A stretch of DNA of 64,000 nt from Pseudobdellovibrionaceae bacterium (lineage in GTDB: Bacteria; Bdellovibrionota; Bdellovibrionia; Bdellovibrionales; Bdellovibrionaceae). This document shows positions 9,102-18,956 of the stretch, in pieces. Position numbers and translations under genes: made by a program. The notes beneath the pieces were generated by a model. That model did not search any database, was not told where the DNA came from, and saw only the letters and a program-made list of their open reading frames with translations. The stretch spans positions 62,001 to 126,000 of the forward strand of contig JALHMX010000004.1 in the NCBI GenBank assembly GCA_022843825.1. Direction: 5' to 3'. Each line of letters starts with the position of its first letter. Positions within the stretch are counted from its first letter, which is position 1.

Positions 9102-9940
9102 GATATTTTTTCTAGAACTGACTTGTCATCGTCATTAACTGCAGATGTTTTTAAACCCAAAAGAAATCCCAGAACTGTTTTTCCTTTAGTCAGAGGAGTA
9201 ACCACTGCTGTGGCATAATCTAAAATAGTTAAATTTATGGAACTGAGCTCAAAGGTCTGAGACTCCTTAGTGATTAAGGCTTGGGAAAATGGATTAGACT
9301 CAGTTAAAGAAAAGTTGAAAATTTTAGGATCTATTTTTTCTTTTGACAGGTCTTCATCCATTTTAAACAACTCTACATTTTTGTTTTTAATTTTTAAAGT
9401 CACAAAGCCGTCAAAATATTTCCGCGCTTGCAAACTGTAGTCAAGGTGCTGTGATTCTGTTTTGACCCAGTGATTATCAATCGCACTGGCGGAAGTGTTG
9501 ATATCTGTAATTTGACTTAAAATATGAGCTGGGCACAGAATGAAAATTGAATTTGGAATTTTTTTAAGATTTTCATTGTAGTTCAGACCCAGAAAGAGGG
9601 TATGACCTTCCCATTCTTGAAGTGCTATGAGATCTTGATTTAGAAATGAGTAGTCCGAATAAAACTTTTTGTTTTTCTGATATGTTTCACTAAGATTTAG
9701 GATGTCATTGAGTCCTAAGTGATCTTCTATGGCTGCACAGCCATACTGTTCTTGAAACCACGTTTTATAATCAAACCAACTTAATATTCGCTGCTCAAAG
9801 GCAATGCGCAGTCGCGACTTTTCATAATCAGCCTCGGTGGAAAGATACTCTTCCACCTTTAGGGCTTCTTCATTAAAGTGATATTCCCAAGAATGCTCTT
9901 GTATTTGATGGGTTATATAGTTGCTCACAGGATCTCTCAT
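9086..9940 (-). CDS. Unknown protein, possible C-terminal GAF-like segment
   Basis: A 284-residue soluble protein with no signal peptide. I do not recognise the full length. The last ~45 residues (TAVVTPLTKGKTVLGFLLGL, then an acidic turn and a helix VLEKISQEA) resemble the final strands and helix of a GAF domain, which suggests a sensor- or regulator-like fold; this is weak. The N-terminal half is aromatic-rich and acidic. It is transcribed divergently from the cysteine desulfurase operon across a 170-bp gap with an inverted repeat, and its 3' end overlaps tsaE. Confidence 0.65.
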   Translation of the reverse strand: MRDPVSNYITHQIQEHSWEYHFNEEALKVEEYLSTEADYEKSRLRIAFEQRILSWFDYKTWFQEQYGCAAIEDHLGLNDILNLSETYQKNKKFYSDYSFLNQDLIALQEWEGHTLFLGLNYNENLKKIPNSIFILCPAHILSQITDINTSASAIDNHWVKTESQHLDYSLQARKYFDGFVTLKIKNKNVELFKMDEDLSKEKIDPKIFNFSLTESNPFSQALITKESQTFELSSINLTILDYATAVVTPLTKGKTVLGFLLGLKTSAVNDDDKSVLEKISQEAS

Positions 9941-9982
9941 CGGTCAAAGAGGGGCTAAAAATGAGGTCAAGATAGTGAAAAT

Positions 9983-10059
9983 ACCTCTAAAATATTGAAA
10001 AAATTGCACAACAGATAAATTTCGGGATTTTAAAGGCCATTAAAGCGCTGTTTAGAGGT
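9983..10059. promoter_or_regulatory. Long-range inverted repeat in a divergent intergenic region
   Basis: A perfect 9-bp inverted repeat, ACCTCTAAA at 9983-9991 and TTTAGAGGT at 10051-10059, separated by 59 bp. It lies within the 170-bp gap between the minus-strand unknown gene and the cysteine desulfurase gene. No U-tract follows, so it does not read as a terminator. It may mark two operator half-sites for a shared regulator, or may be chance in AT-rich DNA. Nothing else stands out in this gap. Confidence 0.3.
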
Positions 10060-10110
10060 CTAACATATTAGAACTTTTCAATTTTTTCAAAATCAGGTAC
10101 AACAACACCC

Positions 10111-11295
10111 ATGTTACGTCCAGGTTTTGTCTATTTAGATCATAACGCGACAACTCGTCCGCAGGCTAGCCTTTTGACTGAGCTTTCGTCCGTGCTTGTG
10201 CGTGATCAGTGGCCTTGGGGTAATCCTTCATCTGTTCATTGGGCATCGCGTGAGCCAAAAAATATTTTGCGCGAAAGTAGAAAACTATTTTCAGAAAAAT
10301 TTAATTGTCATCCCACAGAGGTCATTTTCAATTCAGGAGCTAGTGAAGGGAACAATACAGTTTTAAAGTCTGTGTGGTCAATTTTAGGAGAAACTAAAAA
10401 TGAATTTTTAGTTTCTCATGTTGAACATCCAAGTGTAATCAAAACTATGCACTACTTAGAAAGTTTAGGTGCAATTGTAAAATGGATACCTGTCAACCGA
10501 GAGGGACAGATTGATTTAGATTTTATTCACAAAAATATTTCTGATAGAACAGCTCTTGTTAGTGTAATGTTCGCAAATAATGAAACCGGTACTTTGTTTC
10601 CTGTATTAGAGATTTCAAAGATAGCTAAGAAATATAATACTTTAATGCATGTTGATTGTGTTCAAGCCTTAGGAAAAGAAAAGATTGATCTCAAATCTTT
10701 AGGTATAGATTATGCTACATTTTCTGCACATAAATTTTATGGACTAAAAGGTTGTGGAGTTTTGTTTGTTCGAAAAAGTGCACCGTATATTAATTTAATT
10801 CACGGCGGCGGCCAAGAGCGAGGACGTCGTGGTGGCACTGAAAATATTTTATCATTATGGTCTTTGCAGAAGATGCTGCCTGAGTTGGACAATATTGAAA
10901 AAAATAATGAAACTGTAAAAAATCTTAGGGATTATTTTGAGGAGCAAATTCAAACAAGGGTTCATGGTGTGAGCATCACGGCACAAAAATCAAAACGTTT
11001 GGTGAACACGTCAAGCCTAGTTATATCAGGTGTTGATGGAGAGACGCTACTTATGAGTTTAGATCTTAAAGGTTACGCGGTGAGTACGGGAGCGGCTTGC
11101 AGCAGCGGAAGCCCAGAGCCTAGTCCGGTCTTATTAGCCATGGGTTTGACTCGCGAGGAAGCGCAGTCCTCGCTGAGAGTTTCTCTGGGGTGGGGAAATA
11201 CTCAAGTAGAGATAAATAATTTTTTGGATGTTTTAGTTGAAGTGATTGAACGTATTCGTTCGATCAGTGAAAGTGATAAAGTTGCACATGTCTAG
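10111..11295 (+). CDS. Cysteine desulfurase (NifS/IscS family)
   Basis: A PLP enzyme that takes sulfur from cysteine as a protein persulfide. The N-terminal LDHNATTRP, the HVEHPSV histidine, the PLP lysine Lys208 in SAHKFYG and the catalytic Cys330 in [14 protein letters not shown] are all visible. Length 394 aa matches the IscS/NifS group. The extended loop before the GSPEP motif is the class I type. It is not beside iscU or suf genes; instead it overlaps mnmA by 8 bp. The natural inference is that it feeds sulfur to tRNA thiolation, as does B. subtilis YrvO beside MnmA. Confidence 0.93.
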   Translation: MLRPGFVYLDHNATTRPQASLLTELSSVLVRDQWPWGNPSSVHWASREPKNILRESRKLFSEKFNCHPTEVIFNSGASEGNNTVLKSVWSILGETKNEFLVSHVEHPSVIKTMHYLESLGAIVKWIPVNREGQIDLDFIHKNISDRTALVSVMFANNETGTLFPVLEISKIAKKYNTLMHVDCVQALGKEKIDLKSLGIDYATFSAHKFYGLKGCGVLFVRKSAPYINLIHGGGQERGRRGGTENILSLWSLQKMLPELDNIEKNNETVKNLRDYFEEQIQTRVHGVSITAQKSKRLVNTSSLVISGVDGETLLMSLDLKGYAVSTGAACSSGSPEPSPVLLAMGLTREEAQSSLRVSLGWGNTQVEINNFLDVLVEVIERIRSISESDKVAHV

Positions 11296-12385
11296 TCAAA
11301 TTTCTAAGGGTAAAGTTTTAGTCGCTATGTCCGGCGGAGTTGATAGCTCAGTTGCGGCTAGTCTATTGGTCGATCAAGGTTATGAGGTTATAGGCGCAAC
11401 CATGCAGGTTTGGGACTATTCTTCGTGTGATATTACTGAAGGCAGCGGAACATGTTGTTCAAGTATTGATGTGGATGATGCTCGAAGTGTTGCAGATCGT
11501 ATAGGTATTCCATTTTATGTATTAAACTGTGAATCTAAATTTAAGGCTGCAGTTATAGATCCTTTTATTAATGACTATCTTAACGGAAGAACACCTCTTC
11601 CTTGTGTTAACTGTAATACCTTTTTAAAGTTTGATCATTTAATTCAAAAAATGAAAGAACTTGGTTGTGACTACTTGGCGACAGGGCATTATGCTCAGGT
11701 CATGAAGAATGATAGAGGTACTTCTGAAATAGTCACTTCAACGGATGATTGGAAAGATCAAACCTATTTTTTGTTTACAATTGATCCTAACATTATACCT
11801 CATCTTCTTTTTCCTATAGGTCACTTAACAAAACCTGAAGTGCGAAAAATAGCAGAAGCTAAGGGTTTAACAGTAGCTAAGAAAAAAGATTCAGTAGGAA
11901 TTTGTTTTGTTGGAGATAAAGGTTACGATCAGTTTATTAAAGAAAACGTATCAAAAGATATTTTAAAAACTAAAAAAGGTTCTTTTAAACGTTTTCCTGA
12001 AGGGCAAGACCTCGGAAATCATGATGGAATTCATTTGTATACTGTTGGCCAAAGTAAAGGTCTTGGTTTAACTTATCATGAAAAACTATTTGTGATTAAA
12101 ATTAATCCACAGGATAATACTGTTTGGCTCGGTGAAGAGAAACACTTATTTCACCATGAAGTGCAGGTCATAGAGCCTCATTTGCTGAACGACATTATTG
12201 ATGGTGAAGAGTTACATGTTAAAATTCGTTATCAACATAAAGCCTCTAAAGCGAAAATATTTAAAAATGAAAATGGATTTGTATTAAACTTTGAAGAGCC
12301 ACAGCGAGCGATAACGCCTGGACAGGCCGCCGTTTTTTATCGCCAGAAAAACAGATTGTTGGGGGGCGGATGGATCAAAATTTAG
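11288..12385 (+). CDS. mnmA: tRNA-specific 2-thiouridylase MnmA
   Basis: MnmA thiolates U34 of tRNA-Lys, -Glu and -Gln to s2U, using ATP and sulfur from the desulfurase. The PP-loop SGGVDS is at residues 15-20. The catalytic cysteine pair is Cys109 (in [10 protein letters not shown]) and Cys206 (in VGICFVGD), 97 residues apart, as in E. coli (102/199). I chose the ATG at 11288, overlapping the desulfurase stop by 8 bp; a TTG further upstream at 11246 would add 14 unconserved residues. The 3' end overlaps mtaB by 16 bp. Confidence 0.94.
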   Translation: MSSQISKGKVLVAMSGGVDSSVAASLLVDQGYEVIGATMQVWDYSSCDITEGSGTCCSSIDVDDARSVADRIGIPFYVLNCESKFKAAVIDPFINDYLNGRTPLPCVNCNTFLKFDHLIQKMKELGCDYLATGHYAQVMKNDRGTSEIVTSTDDWKDQTYFLFTIDPNIIPHLLFPIGHLTKPEVRKIAEAKGLTVAKKKDSVGICFVGDKGYDQFIKENVSKDILKTKKGSFKRFPEGQDLGNHDGIHLYTVGQSKGLGLTYHEKLFVIKINPQDNTVWLGEEKHLFHHEVQVIEPHLLNDIIDGEELHVKIRYQHKASKAKIFKNENGFVLNFEEPQRAITPGQAAVFYRQKNRLLGGGWIKI

Positions 12386-13695
12386 ATTTTGTTGTCCACA
12401 CTTTCGGCTGTAAGGTGAATACCTATGATACGGGGTTGATTCAAAAAAATATGAGTCAAGGTGGTTTTAATTTGTTAGATCGCGTGCAGCGTAATAAAGC
12501 ACAAATACATATTTTAAATACTTGCGCCGTTACGGCAGAAGCCACTCAAGAAGCTGTTAAAACAATTCGGCGTATTAAATCCAAGCAGCCGTTTTGTACA
12601 GTGATCGTAACGGGCTGTGCCGCACAGGTCGATACCGGAGCTTTTGAAAAAGTTGCTGGTGCAGATCTTATTATTGCAAATTCCCATAAAGGATTAATTC
12701 CGGAGCTGGTGAGAAAGTATTATAAACGTGAGTTATCAGAAAGAGTTTTTAAATCTAATATTTTCAAAAAAGAAGATCTTGAAGCCGGCGGTGGACAAGA
12801 GCAGTGTCACACACGCAGTTTTTTGAAAATTCAGGACGGATGTAACAGCTTCTGCACTTTTTGCATAATTCCCTACGCTCGTGGTAAAAGTCGATCAATT
12901 TCTATTGTGGATTTAGTCAGTAGAATTAAAGAGCTAGAGTATCAAGGCAAGAAAGAGGTTGTACTTACTGGTGTTCACATAGGTGACTATGAAGATGAAC
13001 AAAGAGGAGACAAAAAGACTTTAGAAGATCTGATCGAGGCTATTTTGAAAAATACGAAGATAAGTCGTATTCGATTGTCTTCGCTTGAGCCTATTGAACT
13101 TACAGATCGCTTATTAAATTTATACAGTGATGATCGCTTGTGCCCTCATTTTCATATGAGCATGCAAAGCGCTAATACGGAAGTACTTCAACAAATGAAA
13201 CGCAAATATTCTCAATCAGAAGTCGAGAGTGCGTTACATAAAATTTACAGCAAACTTAAAAATCCTTTTGTAGGCATGGATATCATTGCGGGCTTTCCGA
13301 CCGAGTCACAAGAGCAGTTTGAAGATACATATAAGGCTTTGAGTCTACTGCCTTGGACTAAGCTGCATGTATTTCCTTACAGCGAACGTGCTGGGACAAA
13401 GGCTGCAACTCTGGATCAGATTCCCTTTCATGTACGTAAAGAGCGTGCTTCTCAGTTAAGAGCACTAAGTCTTCATCGCTATCAGACTGAAATGCTCAAG
13501 CAGCCATCACAACTTGATAAAGCCTTAGTCTTAAATGATGAAACTGTTATTGAAGGGCTACCTTATCGTGAAGCCTTAACCAAAAGTTATTGGCCGGTGC
13601 TAATACCAAGATCGGATTTGCTAAAAACTGGCGATGAGGTCTCAATTAAAATATTAAATCCTCAACAAGACCGATTGATTGGAGCCTTAATATGA
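12370..13695 (+). CDS. mtaB: tRNA t6A37 methylthiotransferase MtaB
   Basis: A radical-SAM methylthiotransferase that turns t6A37 into ms2t6A37. N-terminal UPF0004 cysteines include Cys14 in HTFGCKVN and Cys52 in NTCAVT. The radical-SAM cluster motif CNSFCTFC gives Cys158, Cys162 and Cys165. A C-terminal TRAM-like segment ends the 441-residue protein. [12 protein letters not shown] and the [11 protein letters not shown] context fit MtaB better than MiaB or RimO. The ATG follows a run of G (GGGGGGCGG) that can serve as ribosome-binding site. It overlaps both mnmA (16 bp) and rnc (4 bp). Its substrate t6A requires TsaE, which is also in this window. Confidence 0.93.
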   Translation: MDQNLDFVVHTFGCKVNTYDTGLIQKNMSQGGFNLLDRVQRNKAQIHILNTCAVTAEATQEAVKTIRRIKSKQPFCTVIVTGCAAQVDTGAFEKVAGADLIIANSHKGLIPELVRKYYKRELSERVFKSNIFKKEDLEAGGGQEQCHTRSFLKIQDGCNSFCTFCIIPYARGKSRSISIVDLVSRIKELEYQGKKEVVLTGVHIGDYEDEQRGDKKTLEDLIEAILKNTKISRIRLSSLEPIELTDRLLNLYSDDRLCPHFHMSMQSANTEVLQQMKRKYSQSEVESALHKIYSKLKNPFVGMDIIAGFPTESQEQFEDTYKALSLLPWTKLHVFPYSERAGTKAATLDQIPFHVRKERASQLRALSLHRYQTEMLKQPSQLDKALVLNDETVIEGLPYREALTKSYWPVLIPRSDLLKTGDEVSIKILNPQQDRLIGALI

Positions 13696-14417
13696 AAATC
13701 AATCAAACCTTAGTTGGTTATGTAGAAAGAGAAATTGGTTACAAGTTTAAACAGCAATCTTATTTGGTCGAGGCATTGACTCATAAAAGCTTTTGTATTT
13801 TGGACAATAAAAGTATTCCTCATAATGAGCGCCTTGAATTCCTAGGAGATGCTATTTTAGGCTTAGTTATGGCTGAGCAACTTATGGCCTACTACCCCTA
13901 TGATAATGAGGGTCTATTATCTAAAAAAAGGGCTAGCCTTATTAATCAAGAAACATTGGCTGAAAAAGCTTTAAAATTAAAGCTAAGTGATTTTTTAATT
14001 CTAGGGCCTGGAGAGAAAACCCAAGGTTCGCACTTAAAACCTCGCATTTTAGCATCTGCCTTTGAGGCCATCATCGGAGCAATATATCAGGACGCGGGAT
14101 TTGATCAGGTGCGAGATTGGATAAATACCGAATTCAAACCAAACATAGAGATCATCAAACCTGATCTTGAATATGAAAGAGATTATAAAACACGACTGCA
14201 AGAACTGGCCTTTAAACTTAAGATGGCTCTGCCGGAGTACGAGTTAATATCTACCCAGGGCCCATCGCATGACCCTGAGTTTTTAGTCGCTTTGAAAATA
14301 AGTGCTCAGGAAAAAACACGTGCCTTAGGTAAAAGTAAAAAAATCGCTGAGCAGAAAGCTGCGCAACTTTATATTGATGAATTAATGAAAAAAAATGAAA
14401 GAGAAAAAAATAAATGA
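13692..14417 (+). CDS. rnc: Ribonuclease III
   Basis: A double-strand-specific endonuclease that processes rRNA precursors and structured mRNAs. The signature ERLEFLGDAIL starts at Glu46, with metal-binding Glu49 and Asp53, and a second acidic site lies in ASAFEAIIGAIYQDAGF. A double-stranded-RNA-binding domain fills the C-terminal ~75 residues. Length 241 aa is standard. ATGA overlaps join it to mtaB upstream and to era downstream; the rnc-era order is a classic bacterial arrangement. Confidence 0.96.
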   Translation: MKINQTLVGYVEREIGYKFKQQSYLVEALTHKSFCILDNKSIPHNERLEFLGDAILGLVMAEQLMAYYPYDNEGLLSKKRASLINQETLAEKALKLKLSDFLILGPGEKTQGSHLKPRILASAFEAIIGAIYQDAGFDQVRDWINTEFKPNIEIIKPDLEYERDYKTRLQELAFKLKMALPEYELISTQGPSHDPEFLVALKISAQEKTRALGKSKKIAEQKAAQLYIDELMKKNEREKNK

Positions 14418-15337
14418 ATAAAGTCAAAAATGAAAATTACAGAGCTGGTTTTTTAGGAATTATCGGCCAGCCGAATGCGGGCAAAAGTTCGCTTATGAAT
14501 TACTTAATTAAAGAAAAAGTATCTATTGTAACAAGTAAACCTCAAACAACGCGGAGACGCATACTAGGCTTGCACTCTGAAGATAGCGGTCAAGTTGTCT
14601 TTATAGACGCTCCTGGTGTGGTTAAATCAACCTCGGGCTTAAATATGTTTTTGCAACAAGAGGCAGAGGACGTTATTAAGGCATCGGATAGCTTATTAGC
14701 GGTTTTAAGTATTAATGAAGATTCCATTGAGAGAAATGAAGAGATTTTAGAGATGGTCGCTAAATCTAAAAAACCTTGGATGGCCATCATAACTAAGACA
14801 GACTTAACAGAAAAGATTCATCGTATTTCTATGCTGAAAGATTTAGTTAAAAGCAAAGGTGGTGAGTCTTTAGCTGTTTCAATAAAAAATGATACCATAG
14901 AAGATCGTCAGATGATTTTAGAGAAGTGTATTAGCTTAATGCCTCAGGCCGCGGCCCCCCTTTATGATGAAGAATTATTTACTACTGAAAATGTAAAGTC
15001 TATTTTAGAAGAAATAATTCGTGAGAAGTGTTTTGAGATACTCGAGTATGAAGTTCCATATCAATTGGCGGTACAAACACGAAAGTTTGATGAAGAAGCT
15101 AAGCCATGTCCAAAAATTTACGTCGATATTATTATTGGCAAAGATACCCATAAGCCCATAGTTATAGGTAAGGGCGGAGCTAATATTAAACGTATTGGTG
15201 AACAGGCCCGTGAAGAAATACAGAAGATTATGGATATTAGTAAAGTCTATTTAGAACTTAATGTCGTGGTTAAGGACAATTGGTTTGAAAATAAAACCAC
15301 TATGAAAGAGCTGAAGTATGTCATCGAAAAACAGTGA
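14414..15337 (+). CDS. era: GTPase Era
   Basis: Era binds the 3' end of 16S rRNA and acts in 30S assembly. G1 is GQPNAGKS at residues 18-25, G3 is DAPG, and G4 is TKTD. A C-terminal type II KH domain carries IVIGKGGANIKRIG. Length 307 aa is normal. It overlaps rnc by 4 bp and der by 20 bp, so three ribosome-related genes are translationally coupled. Confidence 0.96.
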   Translation: MNKVKNENYRAGFLGIIGQPNAGKSSLMNYLIKEKVSIVTSKPQTTRRRILGLHSEDSGQVVFIDAPGVVKSTSGLNMFLQQEAEDVIKASDSLLAVLSINEDSIERNEEILEMVAKSKKPWMAIITKTDLTEKIHRISMLKDLVKSKGGESLAVSIKNDTIEDRQMILEKCISLMPQAAAPLYDEELFTTENVKSILEEIIREKCFEILEYEVPYQLAVQTRKFDEEAKPCPKIYVDIIIGKDTHKPIVIGKGGANIKRIGEQAREEIQKIMDISKVYLELNVVVKDNWFENKTTMKELKYVIEKQ

Positions 15338-16718
15338 ATACCTACCCAACGATGATATGACCGCGATTGAAGGTGGTTATATAGATTTAGCCAAGGTGGC
15401 TATAATTGGTCGTCCTAATGTCGGTAAATCCACATTATTTAATATTATTACTGAGACCCGAAAAGCCGTCGTTAAAAATCAACCGGGAGTCACTCGTGAT
15501 ATAATGATTCATCCTGTCAGCATATGGGGTAAACAGTTTGATTTAATTGATACTGGAGGCGTAACAGAAGCTGATGATCTTTTTTCTAAACTGATTAAAG
15601 AACAAGTGACTGATTTTTTGTTTTCAGTGGATTTTATAATCATTGTGATGGATGGTCGATCAGGTTTAGTTCCCGAAGATCGAGATATCATTAAACTTGC
15701 AAAGCAAACGGGGCGACCTATTTTGCTAGTTATAAACAAAGTGGACAGCCCGCATGAAGAGGATATCGCTAAAGCCGATTTCTACGAATTCGGAATTGAT
15801 ATCGTCGCAGCATCCTTCGAGCAACGTCGAGGCGTTGGAGACATTTTAGAGTGGATCGTCAAAATGGTTCCAGAAACACCAACTGTTACTGCGGAATCAG
15901 CTATGAAAATTGCTATGGTGGGTAAACCTAATGTTGGAAAAAGTTCACTTTGTAACGAACTTTTAGGGACTCATCGAATGATGGTCTCTGAGGTGGCAGG
16001 TACGACCATAGATTCGGTAGATAGTCCTTTGGAGTACAATGGTCAACATTATGTCCTTGTCGACACGGCAGGGTTACGTCGTCAATCACGAAGAGAAGAT
16101 GACGTTGAAATTATCTCAGCTTTTAAGTCGAAGGAATCTATCCGACGAGCACAGCTCGTCCTATTAGTTGTCGATGGTTTAGAAGGACCTACCGAACAAG
16201 ATGCAAAGATTATGCAGGCTATTTTGCAAGATCATAAAGGCGTTATTGTCGTGGCCAATAAATCCGACCTAGGACAAGCTCAAGTGGAAAATTATAAGGA
16301 AACTTTTCGAGCTCAAGTAGCGCGTGTATTTCATTTCTATGTTGATGTTCCAATTGTTTTTACGAGCGCATTAAAAGGTTACGGGACTAAAGAGCTTTTT
16401 AATGAAATCGAAGATATAAATCGCAAAATTAATTATCGAGTCTCAACAGGCGATCTTAATGACTTCTTTTTTGAAACGATTCGTAAAGCACCAGCGCCAG
16501 TTTATGGAACAACTAATGTTAAGTTTTATTATTTAACTCAAACGTACCAAAAACCTCCAGCGTTCATTGCTTTTGCTAATCACCCGGATGGAGTTACTAA
16601 TTCCTATCGTCGGTTTTTAATTAAGAATATGAAAGAAAGATTTGGTTTATATGGTATTCCAATTCGTATATTTTGTATGAAATCTCGTCGACGTGGCGAA
16701 AACCATAAGTTTAATTAA
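15318..16718 (+). CDS. der: Double-domain GTPase Der (EngA)
   Basis: Der is needed for 50S subunit assembly. Two tandem G domains are visible: GRPNVGKST with DTGG and NKVD in the N-terminal half, and GKPNVGKSS with DTAG and NKSD in the second half. A C-terminal KH-like domain follows, with the family-typical FANHPDGVTNSYRRFL and a basic tail. The start inside the era coding end is supported by the length (466 aa); the first ~20 residues are not conserved, so a later start is possible. Confidence 0.95.
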   Translation: MSSKNSEYLPNDDMTAIEGGYIDLAKVAIIGRPNVGKSTLFNIITETRKAVVKNQPGVTRDIMIHPVSIWGKQFDLIDTGGVTEADDLFSKLIKEQVTDFLFSVDFIIIVMDGRSGLVPEDRDIIKLAKQTGRPILLVINKVDSPHEEDIAKADFYEFGIDIVAASFEQRRGVGDILEWIVKMVPETPTVTAESAMKIAMVGKPNVGKSSLCNELLGTHRMMVSEVAGTTIDSVDSPLEYNGQHYVLVDTAGLRRQSRREDDVEIISAFKSKESIRRAQLVLLVVDGLEGPTEQDAKIMQAILQDHKGVIVVANKSDLGQAQVENYKETFRAQVARVFHFYVDVPIVFTSALKGYGTKELFNEIEDINRKINYRVSTGDLNDFFFETIRKAPAPVYGTTNVKFYYLTQTYQKPPAFIAFANHPDGVTNSYRRFLIKNMKERFGLYGIPIRIFCMKSRRRGENHKFN

Positions 16719-16727
16719 GAGGTTTAA

Positions 16728-18092
16728 GTGAGGAGAGGATCCTGGGCCAGTCGATTTTCATTTTATTTACTTGCAGTAGGTAGCGCCTGCGGCCTAGGAA
16801 ATATATGGCGTTTTCCTCATGTAGTGGGAGAAAATGGCGGAGGCGCTTTTCTTTTGCTGTATATATTTTTGGCTTTTACGGTGGGTCTTTCAATTCTTGT
16901 CGCAGAGTTAATTATGGGCCGATCCGGTGAGCACGGTATTTTAAAAATTTCTCGTCTTGTTTCGGTTCAACAGAAAAAACCTTTTTATTGGTTTGGTCGG
17001 CTGTCGTTACTAATAAGTGTAGTTATACTTGCATATTATTCTGTTATTAGTGGTTGGGTTTTGCATTATCTGACACAGTTTTTAGTTGGGTTATTTAATG
17101 AAGATCGTTTGACTTATATTAGTTCAATCGACATGACAGCATTAAAAAATAGTGGATCTTTGCAGTTTGCTTTAGCCAGTGTACATTTATTATTATGTGG
17201 ACTGGTCGTTGCTCGGGGCGTAGTTGAGCGTTTCGAAAAAATATTCACCCGCATGTTACCGATTTTAGTTATACTGTTTATAATACTTGTTATGCGTTCA
17301 TTTTCACTGGACACAACGAGTGATGTCCTTAGATTTTTATTCTATCCAGATTTTTCTAAACTTAATTTATCTTCACTAGGTAGAGCTATTGGTCATGTTT
17401 TTTTTACGTTATCTTTGGGAATGGGAATTATGGTTACATACGGTTCCTATTTTAAAGATAACGAACATCTGCCTTCGGTAGGTTTTCGAGTAACAGTAAT
17501 AGATACAATCGTATCAATTATGGCGTTGCTGTTAATTTTCCCTATAGCATTTTTAAGTGAAAGTAATCATTACTTTACTGATCCTGCTCTTTTATTTGGG
17601 TCTTTGCCTAGGCTATTTGTTAAAATTCCATATGGTGAATTTTTTGGACTACTTTTCTTTTTGTGTCTTTGGTTGGCCGCCGTAAATGCCAGTATAGGTC
17701 TTATGGAGGCGCTAGTTGCGAATTTAAAAGATAAGTACAGTAAAGTCAGTCGTAACCAAGCAACTCTATTAGCTACCATAGGTGTTTTGTTTATTACTAT
17801 AATTCCAGCTTATTCAGGCACGTTGTTTTCTAAGCTAAAAGTATTTAATCAAAGCGTAATCGAAAACCTCGATTCAGTATTAATTAATTACTTACTGCCC
17901 ATAGCAGGACTAGGACTTATAATCATTTTTTTCAAGTCATTAAACGACACGGATAGGCGTGGAAAATTTATTGATGCAAAAGGAAAAAATAGTCAGGCCA
18001 TGTATCACCACTGGGTATGGGTGCTGAAATGGTTTTCTCCCGCTCTCATTATTTTAGCCATTGCATTGCAGTTGATAAACTTAATCAAGTAA
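16728..18092 (+). CDS. Sodium-dependent transporter, NSS/SNF family
   Basis: An inner-membrane Na+-coupled symporter of the neurotransmitter:sodium symporter family, whose bacterial members carry amino acids. The N-terminal signature GSACGLGNIWRFPHVVGENG lies on helix 1, including the unwound substrate/sodium site. About 11-12 membrane helices can be traced through 454 residues. The GTG start follows an AGAGG site 9 bp after der. The substrate cannot be predicted. This appears to end the long plus-strand operon, because a 200-bp gap follows. Confidence 0.9.
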   Translation: MRRGSWASRFSFYLLAVGSACGLGNIWRFPHVVGENGGGAFLLLYIFLAFTVGLSILVAELIMGRSGEHGILKISRLVSVQQKKPFYWFGRLSLLISVVILAYYSVISGWVLHYLTQFLVGLFNEDRLTYISSIDMTALKNSGSLQFALASVHLLLCGLVVARGVVERFEKIFTRMLPILVILFIILVMRSFSLDTTSDVLRFLFYPDFSKLNLSSLGRAIGHVFFTLSLGMGIMVTYGSYFKDNEHLPSVGFRVTVIDTIVSIMALLLIFPIAFLSESNHYFTDPALLFGSLPRLFVKIPYGEFFGLLFFLCLWLAAVNASIGLMEALVANLKDKYSKVSRNQATLLATIGVLFITIIPAYSGTLFSKLKVFNQSVIENLDSVLINYLLPIAGLGLIIIFFKSLNDTDRRGKFIDAKGKNSQAMYHHWVWVLKWFSPALIILAIALQLINLIK

Positions 18093-18251
18093 TGTTTAGT
18101 TAAAAAAGATGCGACCACCATACGGATGCGATTGTGCCGGCATTGTCATTTAGCCTTAAGTCTCGTCTAAACCAAAAGAGAGTGAGTGGAGTTTTATGAG
18201 CCTTCATAGCGTATCATATTGAGACGTCAGTCTAATTTTTATGAATAATAT

Positions 18252-18278
18252 TAAGAAAATAATATATTAAGCCGACCT
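18252..18278 (+). promoter_or_regulatory. Sigma28 (FliA)-like promoter candidate
   Basis: TAAG at 18252-18255, a 15-nt AT-rich spacer, then GCCGACCT at 18271-18278. This compares with the sigma28 consensus TAAA-N15-GCCGATAA (first five bases of the -10 exact). The predicted transcript start would be near 18285, which leaves the AGAGG ribosome-binding site almost at the 5' end. The rest of the 18093-18295 gap shows a GATGCG direct repeat (18109 and 18125 region) and no clear terminator. Confidence 0.4.
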
Positions 18279-18295
18279 GCATATAGAGGTGCACT

Positions 18296-18949
18296 TTGTC
18301 GATGAAAAATCCGTGGGGAAACATTCCAGCTTGGGCCTATGAATCGGTTCAATCGCTTCTATCAGCTTTAAAGGCAGTTGAGCCTTCGACTTATGAGCAT
18401 TGTCTGCGCGTAGGAGAGTATTCTCGTAAACTAGCACGAGATATAGGCCTTAATGAATACGAACAGAAAATTGCACAGTTTTCTGGATTGCTGCATGATA
18501 TCGGAAAAATAGGAATAGATAAGTCCATATTACTTAAACCTGGGCGACTGGAACCTATGGAACTAGATATTATGAAAAATCACTCGATCATGAGTGAAAA
18601 TATAGTTAAGCCCTTATCGACACACCCTTTTTTCAATCAGTTACTACCGCTCATTCGTGCCCACCATGAGCGTATGGACGGCGAGGGCTATCCGGATAAA
18701 AAAATCGGAGATGATATTCCTTTAATTTCTCGTGTTATACTAGCGGTAGACACCTATGATGCTATGGCAGAAAATCGAGCCTACAGAAGAGGATTACCTG
18801 ATGACGTCATATTCGCTGAGTTAAGACGATGCAGTGGGACTCAATTTGATCAACAGATTATAAAAGTATTTTTAGAGTGTCAGCCTCACTGGAGCAAAGA
18901 GGATGTTGAACAAGATGCTCATGAGCTTATCATTAAAAAAATCGCTTAA
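18296..18949 (+). CDS. HD-GYP domain protein (c-di-GMP phosphodiesterase-like)
   Basis: A 217-residue stand-alone HD-GYP protein. Members hydrolyse cyclic di-GMP to GMP or act as binding partners. Metal and catalytic residues appear intact: His35, HD at 67-68 followed by GK (70-71), His96, HHE at 123-125 and the loop DGEGYP at 128-133. There is no receiver, GAF or membrane domain, so its input must be at expression level or through a partner. The TTG at 18296 lies 6 nt after AGAGG; the ATG at 18302 is the alternative. A sigma28-like promoter precedes it, which hints at a flagellar link. Confidence 0.9.
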   Translation: MSMKNPWGNIPAWAYESVQSLLSALKAVEPSTYEHCLRVGEYSRKLARDIGLNEYEQKIAQFSGLLHDIGKIGIDKSILLKPGRLEPMELDIMKNHSIMSENIVKPLSTHPFFNQLLPLIRAHHERMDGEGYPDKKIGDDIPLISRVILAVDTYDAMAENRAYRRGLPDDVIFAELRRCSGTQFDQQIIKVFLECQPHWSKEDVEQDAHELIIKKIA

Positions 18950-18956
18950 ATCAAGA

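Noticed and set aside
11246-11287. TTG start for mnmA 14 codons upstream.
   Set aside because: Those residues are inside the desulfurase gene and are not part of the MnmA family start; the ATG at 11288 gives the normal N-terminus.
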